Positions 1 to 5,542 of a DNA stretch of 6,930 bases are shown here, piece after piece. Under the pieces are notes generated by a model. That model made no database searches. It had not been told where the DNA came from and was given only the letters and a program-made list of their open reading frames with translations. Both the position numbers and the translations under genes were made by a program. The stretch spans positions 1 through 6,930 of the forward strand of contig JAISVN010000167.1 of NCBI GenBank assembly GCA_031271555.1, written 5' to 3'. How positions within the stretch are numbered: the stretch's first letter is position 1; every line of letters begins with the position of its first letter. Source of the DNA: Candidatus Methanoplasma sp. Its GTDB lineage: Archaea; Thermoplasmatota; Thermoplasmata; Methanomassiliicoccales; Methanomethylophilaceae.

Positions 1-273
1 ATAAAAGCCTGTCTAAGCTGAAATTGTAGCCCGATTCTCTTCATTTGTAGCTCAGCCGTACGCATAACCGTAGGCAGGTAGCCCCGATTTCCTCCGAGCC
101 AGCATAAGAGCCTGCAATATGCCTGAACTCGGTGTTTCGTACAGTTTCATGCGTCATGAAGCATGCAGATGAATGTTTACTCTGCATATCCAGCCTCGCA
201 ATCGCATCAAATATCAGGTTCCAATCGGAATGAGGCCTTAATGTGCACACATCAGACTGGCATGCCCGGACAA
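1..273. other. Non-coding stretch at left edge
   Basis: No gene is supported here. A 69-codon minus-strand frame (41-250) starts at a GTG without a ribosome binding site, and its product resembles no family I recognise. Its composition does not look like the neighbouring genes. The other frames are full of stops. A small inverted repeat (TTCATG, 3-base spacer, CATGAA) lies at 146-160, and CATGC/GCATG arms overlap it at 148-165. I see no T-run terminator for the minus-strand operon ending at 274. The stretch could be a decayed gene remnant or simple intergenic DNA. Confidence 0.5.
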
Positions 274-858
274 TTATGACTTTTTGGCCCTCTTCTTCAT
301 CACATAGGAGAACACGAAACTCACGGCTATGACAAGCACTATGAAGATCAGCGTATATGTCTGGGCGTCAGGGCCGTTGTAATATTCAAAGAAAAAGTCG
401 CACATAATTGCGATGATCCCATACTTGATCACGCATCCGGCCACAACATAAAGCATTGACTTCTTTATGTCCCAGCAGGCTATGCGTATGAATGCGCCGC
501 AGAATGGTATCATGGGCGCGACCCGGTTCAGAAGTATCAGGCGCTCGTCCCCCAGCACAAGGAATCCCACATAACCGTTCACGAGCTTTTCTATTCTTTT
601 CGGTATCCGTATGCGTCCAACCACATAATAAAGAGAAAGAACGCCTAGGACCTCTGCGATCACCACGACGAGGATCAGCTCGGCTCCGAACAGCAGGGAA
701 CCCCCCTGTGCAGCGTTGTACATCATGCCCCCTGCGAAGAAAAGTTCCGGCAGGGCAGGGAATATCAAAGCGTCTACCAGGAATATGAGGAATATGCAGA
801 GCAATACGCCCCATTCGCTGTTTCCGAATATGTCATAGATCCAGTCTCCGATGGACAT
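274..858 (-). CDS. DedA/VTT-like integral membrane protein
   Basis: A 194-residue, very hydrophobic protein with about four to five membrane segments (roughly residues 17-36, 55-81, 112-128, 134-156 and 166-187) and a basic C-terminal tail (KKRAKKS). Features resembling the DedA/VTT (SNARE-associated) family are LPELFFAGG near 36-44, an acidic-Gly stretch followed by YYVVGR at 77-82, and NRVAPMIPFCGAF at 111-123, which matches the family's R-x3-P...G region. DedA-type proteins are linked to lipid scrambling or flippase activity and membrane homeostasis, but the substrate cannot be read here. It is the last gene of a three-gene minus-strand operon. Its ATG overlaps the TAA of the preceding gene by one base (TAATG), with GGAG just upstream, so translational coupling is likely. 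The family call is moderately secure; the function is inferred from the family only. Confidence 0.62.
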   Translation of the reverse strand: MSIGDWIYDIFGNSEWGVLLCIFLIFLVDALIFPALPELFFAGGMMYNAAQGGSLLFGAELILVVVIAEVLGVLSLYYVVGRIRIPKRIEKLVNGYVGFLVLGDERLILLNRVAPMIPFCGAFIRIACWDIKKSMLYVVAGCVIKYGIIAIMCDFFFEYYNGPDAQTYTLIFIVLVIAVSFVFSYVMKKRAKKS

Positions 859-1568
859 TACTCCGCCCCCTTCTTCCTTGATGCTTCAGAATACGTCTTC
901 CTATCCCACCTTTTACCCATGTCGGTCATGAAATCATGCATTCCGAATCCTGAGATGATCTCCTTTGGAGTTTTCTTTCTGAGCAGGAACATGGCAAATG
1001 CAGTCGTTATCCCTGCGCCCACCAGATCCATGACGATGTCTCCCAAGGTATCCTTTATAGAATATGCCATGTACGCATAGCCGAATGCATTGTCGACGAA
1101 CCATTCCAGAAGTTCCCAGAGGTTCCCGAATCCGAATCCGATGATGAACAGCATAAAGAAAAACGGGCCCTTCCCAAGCTCTATTCTTGTGGTATAGGAC
1201 TGTATCGTCAGCAATGCGATGAACGCTACAAGGGTGACCACAAAACTTGCGGATATGTGTGCGAACACATCCCAATGAGGTATCCATATGTATGTGCCCC
1301 AGTAAAGGGCCGAACCATGGGAATATATCAGGGCCTCGACCGTTGCAATGAACCAGTACGGCGTTATCAGTTTTTCTTTGACCCGGAGGAGAGGAAGCAC
1401 TATCGATATCATCAGAAGCACGATCTCCGTCACAACGACGTACATCACATCGTGGTCCTTACCGTATATGCCGGCCAGGGCAAGGAGGGTATAGATCAGG
1501 AAACCAAGTGGCAGGAAGATCAGACACACCAGGTCGATCCTTTTTTCCTTTTCACTCCGTCTTGACAC
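858..1568 (-). CDS. DUF2238/YjdF-like membrane protein
   Basis: A polytopic membrane protein of 236 residues from the GTG chosen here, with about six membrane segments. The family-like signature is a His/Asp/Trp/Glu set placed around the membrane segments. HWDVFAH lies near residues 98-104. GNLWELLEWFVDNAFG lies near 148-163, and DTLGDIVMDLVGAG near 173-186. This H-W-D..H / W-E..E...D / D-T..D order matches DUF2238 (YjdF) proteins, whose biochemical role I do not know. The soluble C-terminus after about residue 197 is charged. The frame is open to a GTG at 1589, but only the GTG at 1568 has a good ribosome binding site (GGAGGG at 1574-1579, five bases away), so that start is preferred. It overlaps the upstream gene by 17 bases and the downstream one by one base. 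Confidence 0.7.
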   Translation of the reverse strand: MSRRSEKEKRIDLVCLIFLPLGFLIYTLLALAGIYGKDHDVMYVVVTEIVLLMISIVLPLLRVKEKLITPYWFIATVEALIYSHGSALYWGTYIWIPHWDVFAHISASFVVTLVAFIALLTIQSYTTRIELGKGPFFFMLFIIGFGFGNLWELLEWFVDNAFGYAYMAYSIKDTLGDIVMDLVGAGITTAFAMFLLRKKTPKEIISGFGMHDFMTDMGKRWDRKTYSEASRKKGAE

Positions 1569-2142
1569 AGCATCCCTCCAGAATCTCACAGGCTTGTATG
1601 AGCCGTATGTCTTTTTTTCTCATATATGCTCTGGCTATGAACATCGCCAATATGCAGAACGTGAGGGCGAACGCAAACCCGTCCACCAGCCAGAAGTTCG
1701 ACTGCATCTCGTCGGCGACGCCGTCCACTAGGTAGTAATAGTAGACTCCGTAAGAGAAAACATTGGATACCGCAAGCGTCGAGAACAGAAAATAGACATA
1801 GAACATCGCCCGGTCCAATTTCACTTCCGTGTAAGCTATGAGGCACAGGACCATGCACGCCCCCACGGAAACGAAAAGCGGCGTTACCATGGCCATGCGT
1901 GCGAAATCCGTAATATTGAAGATCGTTGCGATAACAGATATTATCAGGAACAAATCCAGAATCAAAGAGAGCATTATGGTTATGCTCTTGCCTTTGAGGG
2001 ACATAAGAAGCATCGTTGCGGAAAGCAGCGCGGAAAGTACCCCGGGCATCAGAATGTCAGCCTGCCTGTTCTTGATTCCCATGTAAACGGCAAACAGAGA
2101 CAGTACTATTGTGCACAGATGCGCCGATTTCCCGAAGTCCAT
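1552..2142 (-). CDS. Unrecognised six-helix membrane protein
   Basis: A 196-residue protein that I cannot assign to a family. It is almost entirely membrane: predicted helices at about residues 6-23, 30-49, 53-75, 83-105, 112-138 and 150-173. Short charged loops separate them, and the cytoplasmic-looking C-terminus (RAYMRKKDIR onward) ends with a Cys pair (GCCVKTE). A YYYY run sits at the end of the fifth helix. No signal peptide, metal motif or transporter signature is evident. It is the first gene of the three-gene minus-strand operon and overlaps the next gene by 17 bases. No ribosome binding site precedes the ATG; a TATA-like element about 24 bases upstream suggests a leaderless message. 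The reading frame is convincing because of length, hydrophobic pattern and operon context. The function is unknown. Confidence 0.75.
   Translation of the reverse strand: MDFGKSAHLCTIVLSLFAVYMGIKNRQADILMPGVLSALLSATMLLMSLKGKSITIMLSLILDLFLIISVIATIFNITDFARMAMVTPLFVSVGACMVLCLIAYTEVKLDRAMFYVYFLFSTLAVSNVFSYGVYYYYLVDGVADEMQSNFWLVDGFAFALTFCILAMFIARAYMRKKDIRLIQACEILEGCCVKTE
1574..1579 (-). promoter_or_regulatory. Start-deciding ribosome binding site
   Basis: Read on the minus strand, this is GGAGGG, five bases before the GTG at 1568. It lies inside the 3' end of the preceding gene (its codons for Leu-Glu-Gly-Cys). It decides the start of the DUF2238-like gene against the GTG at 1589, which has no Shine-Dalgarno match upstream. 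Confidence 0.65.
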
Positions 2143-2163
2143 GCTGCGTTATTGCAGATTATG

Positions 2164-2169
2164 GTATAA
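2164..2169 (-). promoter_or_regulatory. TATA box of the membrane-protein operon
   Basis: On the minus strand the element reads TTATAC, preceded by GAAACAG, a purine/A-rich BRE-like stretch. Its centre lies about 24 bases from the ATG at 2142, the distance at which archaeal RNA polymerase usually starts. Transcription would therefore begin at or within a couple of bases of the start codon, which fits the missing ribosome binding site. This is a prediction from spacing and sequence only. Confidence 0.45.
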
Positions 2170-2396
2170 CTGTTTCCATATTTTCCCCCGGAAAAGGAGG
2201 TTTTTCAGGGGAAATGGCAGATGATGGGCCGTTCTTCGGCCGAAAGAACAAAAGTGCCTACACAGGTCAAACGGAGGCGGCCTTTGCACGTCTGGTACAT
2301 CTATGTCAAAACATTTTGTCCTGGCAAAATCTCAAATGTCATTGCGACCGCCCCGGTATCACCCTGTATCTGCAGCGGCAGGTCAAACAGAACTTC

Positions 2397-2404
2397 TTAA
2401 ATAC
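2397..2404 (+). promoter_or_regulatory. TATA box of the translation operon
   Basis: TTAAATAC resembles the archaeal TATA consensus. Start of transcription about 25 bases downstream would fall at roughly 2423-2427, giving rpl7ae a leader of about 60 bases. No other AT-rich element lies at a sensible distance before rpl7ae. The gaps between the following genes are too short or lack a clear TATA box, so this promoter probably serves the whole run through the sugar isomerase. An additional internal promoter cannot be excluded. Confidence 0.5.
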
Positions 2405-2424
2405 TACGATAGAATAGCTCGGAT

Positions 2425-2478
2425 GCTCTTTAAGAGCCGATGAATGATGACGGTACTATAGGTGCCGGAAAGAGGTAA
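2425..2478 (+). promoter_or_regulatory. Structured rpl7ae leader, possible kink-turn
   Basis: The leader contains a six-pair hairpin: CGGTAC at 2451-2456 pairs with GTGCCG at 2462-2467 (one U-G wobble, five-base loop). At its foot GA (2449-2450) faces GA (2468-2469), giving two tandem sheared G-A pairs. The three bases before the left GA (GAT, 2446-2448) can be the bulge of a kink-turn. The left strand reads ATGATGA (2444-2450), identical to the box C consensus RUGAUGA. The ribosome binding site GAGGT (2472-2476) starts three bases after the right GA. L7Ae is the kink-turn binding protein, so autoregulation is a natural reading. The weakness is the outer helix: only U2445-A2470 pairs directly. 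CTCTT (2426-2430) could pair with AAGAG (2470-2474), but only with an 18-base bulge. A perfect GCTCTT-T-AAGAGC palindrome (2425-2437) offers an alternative fold. Confidence 0.4.
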
Positions 2479-2483
2479 TTAAA

Positions 2484-2849
2484 ATGTCCGTATTTGTAAA
2501 GTTTGAGACGCCCAAGGAGCTTTCTGACAAAGCATACACTCTCGCCGAGATCGTAAGAGACGGCGGAAAGATAAAGAAAGGAACAAATGAAGTGACAAAA
2601 GCTGTGGAGCGCGGAGACGCGGTCATGGTCATAATGGCCACGGACGTCAACCCCCCCGAGATACTCGCACACATCCCCGCTCTCTGCGAGGAGAGGAACG
2701 TCGCTTACGTGTATGTTCCAAGCAAAGCGGAGCTCGGAAATGCGATCGGTCTTGAGAAACCCACGGCATCCATAGCAATTGTTGATGTTGGAAAGGGCAA
2801 ACCGATCTGCGAAGAGATCGCTCAAGCAGTAAAAGCACTGAAGAACTGA
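2484..2849 (+). CDS. rpl7ae: Ribosomal protein L7Ae (eL8 family)
   Basis: A 121-residue protein of the usual archaeal L7Ae length. It binds kink-turns in 23S rRNA and in box C/D and H/ACA guide RNAs, and is a subunit of archaeal RNase P. The hallmark RNA-binding stretch [14 protein letters not shown] lies at about residues 31-44, followed by [19 protein letters not shown] (about 52-70), which closely follows the family pattern. A hydrophobic loop and final helix ([19 protein letters not shown], about 83-101) complete the fold. The ATG is preceded by GAGGT with a seven-base spacer. It is the first gene of the translation operon, with rps28e 11 bases downstream. Its leader may carry a binding site for its own product (see 2425-2478). 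Identification is firm. Confidence 0.96.
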   Translation: MSVFVKFETPKELSDKAYTLAEIVRDGGKIKKGTNEVTKAVERGDAVMVIMATDVNPPEILAHIPALCEERNVAYVYVPSKAELGNAIGLEKPTASIAIVDVGKGKPICEEIAQAVKALKN

Positions 2850-2860
2850 GGGTGATTTGA

Positions 2861-3076
2861 ATGGTAGACACAGACAGCATCCCCTCGGAGGTCGTGGAGA
2901 TAATCGGCCGCACAGGGATGACAGGTGAGGCCACTCAGGTCAAGGTCCGTGTATTGGACGGCCGCGACAAAGGAAGGGTCATCACAAGGAACATCATGGG
3001 ACCTGTGAGAATGGGCGACATACTCATGCTCAGAGAGACCTCGAGAGAGGCAAGAAAGCTCGGAATGGGCAGGTGA
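2861..3076 (+). CDS. rps28e: Ribosomal protein S28e (eS28)
   Basis: A 71-residue OB-fold protein of the small subunit, near the mRNA exit region in known ribosome structures. The sequence follows the family throughout: [25 protein letters not shown] at the start (about residues 8-32), [18 protein letters not shown] (about 38-55), and the C-terminal signature ETSREARKL (about 59-67). The usual signature is ESEREAR-x-L; here the third position is Ser instead of Glu. The ATG has GGGTGAT a few bases upstream, directly after the rpl7ae stop. The GGTGAT around its own stop codon serves as the ribosome binding site of rpl24e, so the two are tightly coupled. Confidence 0.95.
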   Translation: MVDTDSIPSEVVEIIGRTGMTGEATQVKVRVLDGRDKGRVITRNIMGPVRMGDILMLRETSREARKLGMGR

Positions 3077-3081
3077 TTTTG

Positions 3082-3300
3082 ATGGTGGAAGTAAGGAAAT
3101 GCTCATTCTGCGGAGGCGACATCGAGCCCGGAACAGGCAAGATGTACGTCAAAAAGGATGGGACGGTACTAAATTTCGACACGAACAAGTGTTACAAGAA
3201 CATGATCCAGCTCAAGAGGATCGCAAGGACCACAGAGTGGACCGAGAAAGCAGCGATAGAGAAAGCGGCACGTCTCAAAGCGGCAGAAAAGAAGGAGTGA
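3082..3300 (+). CDS. rpl24e: Ribosomal protein L24e (eL24), atypical zinc site
   Basis: A 72-residue zinc-ribbon protein of the large subunit. The start [21 protein letters not shown] (residues 7-27) is the classic L24e N-terminus, and RIARTTEWT (about 47-55) matches the conserved C-terminal segment. A longer frame opens at a GTG at 3073, but that GTG is part of the AGGTGAT ribosome binding site, so the ATG at 3082 is preferred. It also matches the family's usual N-terminal length. The family normally has four zinc-binding cysteines (C-x2-C ... C-x3-C); here the third is Asp33 (FDTNKC), leaving Cys7, Cys10 and Cys37. The protein ends in a Lys/Ala/Glu-rich helix. The stop codon overlaps the GGAGTGAT binding site of ndk. 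Confidence 0.95.
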   Translation: MVEVRKCSFCGGDIEPGTGKMYVKKDGTVLNFDTNKCYKNMIQLKRIARTTEWTEKAAIEKAARLKAAEKKE

Positions 3301-3304
3301 TCAC

Positions 3305-3760
3305 ATGGCCACAGAGCTGACATACCTCATGGTCAAGCCGGACGGCGTCCAGAGAGGGCTCTGCGGAGAGATCGTATCCCGTTTCGAGAAGAAAGGCCTC
3401 AAGATCGTCGCAATGAAGTTCATGGTCATAAGGAAAGATGTGGCCGAGAACCATTACGGCGAACACAAAGGCAAAGGATTCTACGACTCGCTGATATCGT
3501 ACATCACATCGGGCCCGGTCCTCGCCCTGGTACTCGAAGGCGAGAACGCGGTAGCGGTGTGCAGGAACATGATGGGCAAAACGAACCCTCAGGAGTCCCC
3601 ACTCGGTACGATACGCGGCGACTTCGGGATGGTCACCGGAATGAACCTGATACACGGTTCCGACTCCATCGAGTCCGCCAAAAGGGAAATATCCATATTC
3701 TTCAAACCGGAAGAATTGATAGCCTACAAGAGAACCGCAGATGACTGGATCTACGAATAA
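3305..3760 (+). CDS. ndk: Nucleoside diphosphate kinase
   Basis: This cytoplasmic enzyme transfers the gamma-phosphate from ATP to other NDPs or dNDPs through a phospho-histidine, balancing GTP, CTP and UTP pools. At 151 residues it has the usual length. The nucleotide-binding start [11 protein letters not shown] lies at residues 9-19 (with Lys11). Tyr51 and Gly52 (NHYGEH) follow the family, as do the Kpn-loop region [19 protein letters not shown] (90-108) and the active-site segment NLIHGSDS (114-121) with catalytic His117. The C-terminus DDWIYE is also typical. The ATG is preceded by AAGGAGTGATC, a near-perfect ribosome binding site overlapping the rpl24e stop. Its place between ribosomal proteins and aIF5B is a recurring archaeal arrangement and suits a supply of GTP for translation. 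Confidence 0.97.
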   Translation: MATELTYLMVKPDGVQRGLCGEIVSRFEKKGLKIVAMKFMVIRKDVAENHYGEHKGKGFYDSLISYITSGPVLALVLEGENAVAVCRNMMGKTNPQESPLGTIRGDFGMVTGMNLIHGSDSIESAKREISIFFKPEELIAYKRTADDWIYE

Positions 3761-3795
3761 ACCCCTTAACCGGACACCCATGCGAGTGTGATAGT

Positions 3796-5541
3796 ATGGT
3801 AATAAGGCAACCCGTGGTCAGCGTGCTTGGACATGTGGACCACGGCAAGACGAAGCTCCTCGACAGGATCAGGGGCACATCCGTCCAAGCCAGAGAGGCG
3901 GGTGCCATAACCCAGCATATCGGAGCCACAGAGGTGCCCATAGAACATATTTACAAAGTTTGTAGGCCGCTTATCGGCAACAAGAAATTCAACGTCCCGG
4001 GCCTGTTGTTCATAGACACTCCCGGGCACCACTCTTTTGTAACTCTCCGCGCCAGGGGAGGCTCCCTTGCGGACCTTGCGGTATTGGTCATCGACATAAG
4101 GGAAGGCATAATGCCGCAGACCATCGAGTCGATCAGGATACTCAGGCAGTACAAGACGCCGTTCGTGATAGCTCTTAACAAGATCGACACGATCCAGGGT
4201 TGGATGCCGGAGGACGGAAGGCCGTTCGTTCTATCGGAAAAGGCGCAGCAGGCGCACACCATGGAAGCATTCAACGAGAAGATGTACAACATAATAGCCC
4301 AGCTCGCCACGGAAGGCATATCCGCTGACCGCTACGACAGGATAGACGATTTCACCAAGACCGTTGCGCTTGTGCCTATAAGCGCGAAAGAGGGAGAGGG
4401 GATACCGGACCTATTGCTCATGCTGATAGGTCTGGCACAGCGTTTCCTGGAGCAGCAGCTGGAGAAAGGCGAAGGACCCGGCAAAGGAACGATCCTGGAG
4501 ATAAAAGAAGAGAAAGGCCTCGGAAAGACCATGGACGTGATCCTATACTCCGGCACGCTGAAGAGAGGGGATACCGTTGCACTTGGCACCAACGGCGCAC
4601 CCCACATAACCAAAGTGAAGGCGATACTGAAACCGATGCCCCTTGACGAGATAAGGGATCCGAGGGACAGGTTCGCATCGGTCAGCGAGCTGCATGCGGC
4701 GGCCGGCGTAAAGATATCGACGCAGACAATGGAGGGAGTGATAGCGGGAGCGCCTTTCATGGTGGTCAAAGGCCCCAACGACCCCGCCGTCAAAGACCTC
4801 ACCGAGGACTCGTCCATAAAGATCGAGACCGTCGAAAGAGGAATAACGATCAAAGCGGATGCGATAGGGTCGCTTGAGGCTCTGGCATTCGAAACGAAAG
4901 AGGCAGGCATACCGATCAGGAAGTTCGGTGTAGGCGACATAACCAGAAGGGATGTCGTGGAAGCCGCCTACGGGGACAAAGCGAACAATGTGATACTCGG
5001 GTTCAACGTCTCCGTGACGAAGGATGCGGAGGCTGAGATCGATAACCACAGCATAAAAGTGCTGACGAACCAGATCGTCTACAGACTCATCGAAGAGTAC
5101 AAGGAATGGGTGGAGGAGTCGAAGAAGAAGACCGACACCGACAAGAGGTCCGAGTTCTCGTTCCCTGCAAAGTTCAGGATACTGCCTAACTGCATATTCA
5201 GAGTAAGCAAGCCCGCGATCGTCGGTGTGAGGGTTCTGTCCGGAAGGATAAGGATCGGGGAGCGTCTCATAGGGGCCGACGGAAGGGACGCCGGAAGGAT
5301 AAAGAGCATACACTCCGGAGAGGACACCCTCAAGGAAGCGAAACAGGGCGAAGAGGTCGCCGTGGGGATAGAGGGCGTGACCGCAGGCAGGCAGATCAAC
5401 GAGGAAGACATAATCTACGTAGATCTGATAGAATCTGCCGTCAAACAGCTTGCCACACTCGACATAAACGACGATGAGAAGGCCACGCTTGAGGAGACGA
5501 TAGCGATAAAAAGGAAGGAAGAGCCGTTCTGGGGTATGTGA
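3796..5541 (+). CDS. infB: Translation initiation factor aIF5B (IF2-like GTPase)
   Basis: A 581-residue GTPase that promotes ribosomal subunit joining. All G motifs are visible: GHVDHGKT (12-19), the switch I stretch AGAITQHIGA (35-44), DTPGH (74-78, with the catalytic-type His78), NKID (128-131) and SAK (196-198). Domain II follows at about 225-330, then linker domain III and domain IV. The C-terminus KEEPFWGM is typical of archaeal and eukaryotic IF5B. The length is normal, and there is no bacterial-type N-terminal extension and no intein. An oddity is DTPGHHSF, where the family usually has DTPGHEAF: His79 replaces Glu. The start follows a weak GTGAT ribosome binding site. It lies 35 bases after ndk, a gap with no clear promoter. 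The next gene begins one base after its stop. Confidence 0.96.
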   Translation: MVIRQPVVSVLGHVDHGKTKLLDRIRGTSVQAREAGAITQHIGATEVPIEHIYKVCRPLIGNKKFNVPGLLFIDTPGHHSFVTLRARGGSLADLAVLVIDIREGIMPQTIESIRILRQYKTPFVIALNKIDTIQGWMPEDGRPFVLSEKAQQAHTMEAFNEKMYNIIAQLATEGISADRYDRIDDFTKTVALVPISAKEGEGIPDLLLMLIGLAQRFLEQQLEKGEGPGKGTILEIKEEKGLGKTMDVILYSGTLKRGDTVALGTNGAPHITKVKAILKPMPLDEIRDPRDRFASVSELHAAAGVKISTQTMEGVIAGAPFMVVKGPNDPAVKDLTEDSSIKIETVERGITIKADAIGSLEALAFETKEAGIPIRKFGVGDITRRDVVEAAYGDKANNVILGFNVSVTKDAEAEIDNHSIKVLTNQIVYRLIEEYKEWVEESKKKTDTDKRSEFSFPAKFRILPNCIFRVSKPAIVGVRVLSGRIRIGERLIGADGRDAGRIKSIHSGEDTLKEAKQGEEVAVGIEGVTAGRQINEEDIIYVDLIESAVKQLATLDINDDEKATLEETIAIKRKEEPFWGM

Positions 5542-5542
5542 T

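Larger units (their letters stand above)
2143..2483. other. Divergent intergenic region between two operons
   Basis: This 341-base stretch separates the minus-strand membrane-protein operon from the plus-strand translation operon. It holds the TATA element near 2165 for the left operon and one near 2400 for the right operon. Between them are a G/C-rich palindrome (TTCGGCCGAA, 2235-2244, flanked by GTTC and GAAC with one extra base), an overlapping GGCCG/CGGCC hairpin (2227-2241), and a TTTTCC/GGAAAA repeat (2181-2195). A strong Shine-Dalgarno-like AAGGAGG (2194-2200) lies 13 bases before an ATG at 2214. That ATG opens a 67-codon frame ending at 2417, which I do not accept as a gene because it runs through the rpl7ae promoter and resembles nothing known. 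Confidence 0.5.

Noticed and set aside
46..58. TAGCTCAG-containing stretch resembling a tRNA D-arm
   Set aside because: No acceptor stem, anticodon arm or T-arm (TTCRANY) at the needed distances.
41..250. A 69-codon minus-strand frame
   Set aside because: It has a GTG start without a ribosome binding site, no recognisable family, and codon use unlike the neighbouring genes.
1569..1589. GTG at 1589 as the start of the DUF2238-like gene
   Set aside because: There is no Shine-Dalgarno sequence before it, whereas GGAGGG sits five bases before the GTG at 1568.
3073..3081. GTG start giving a longer L24e
   Set aside because: The GTG is part of the AGGTGAT ribosome binding site of the ATG at 3082, and the extra residues (MIL) are not part of the family.
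3275..3781. Minus-strand frame of 168 codons opposite ndk
   Set aside because: It lies antisense to a certain ndk gene with an intact active site and has no independent support.
3796..5541. Intein or insertion in aIF5B
   Set aside because: Protein length and the order of all motifs are normal and uninterrupted.
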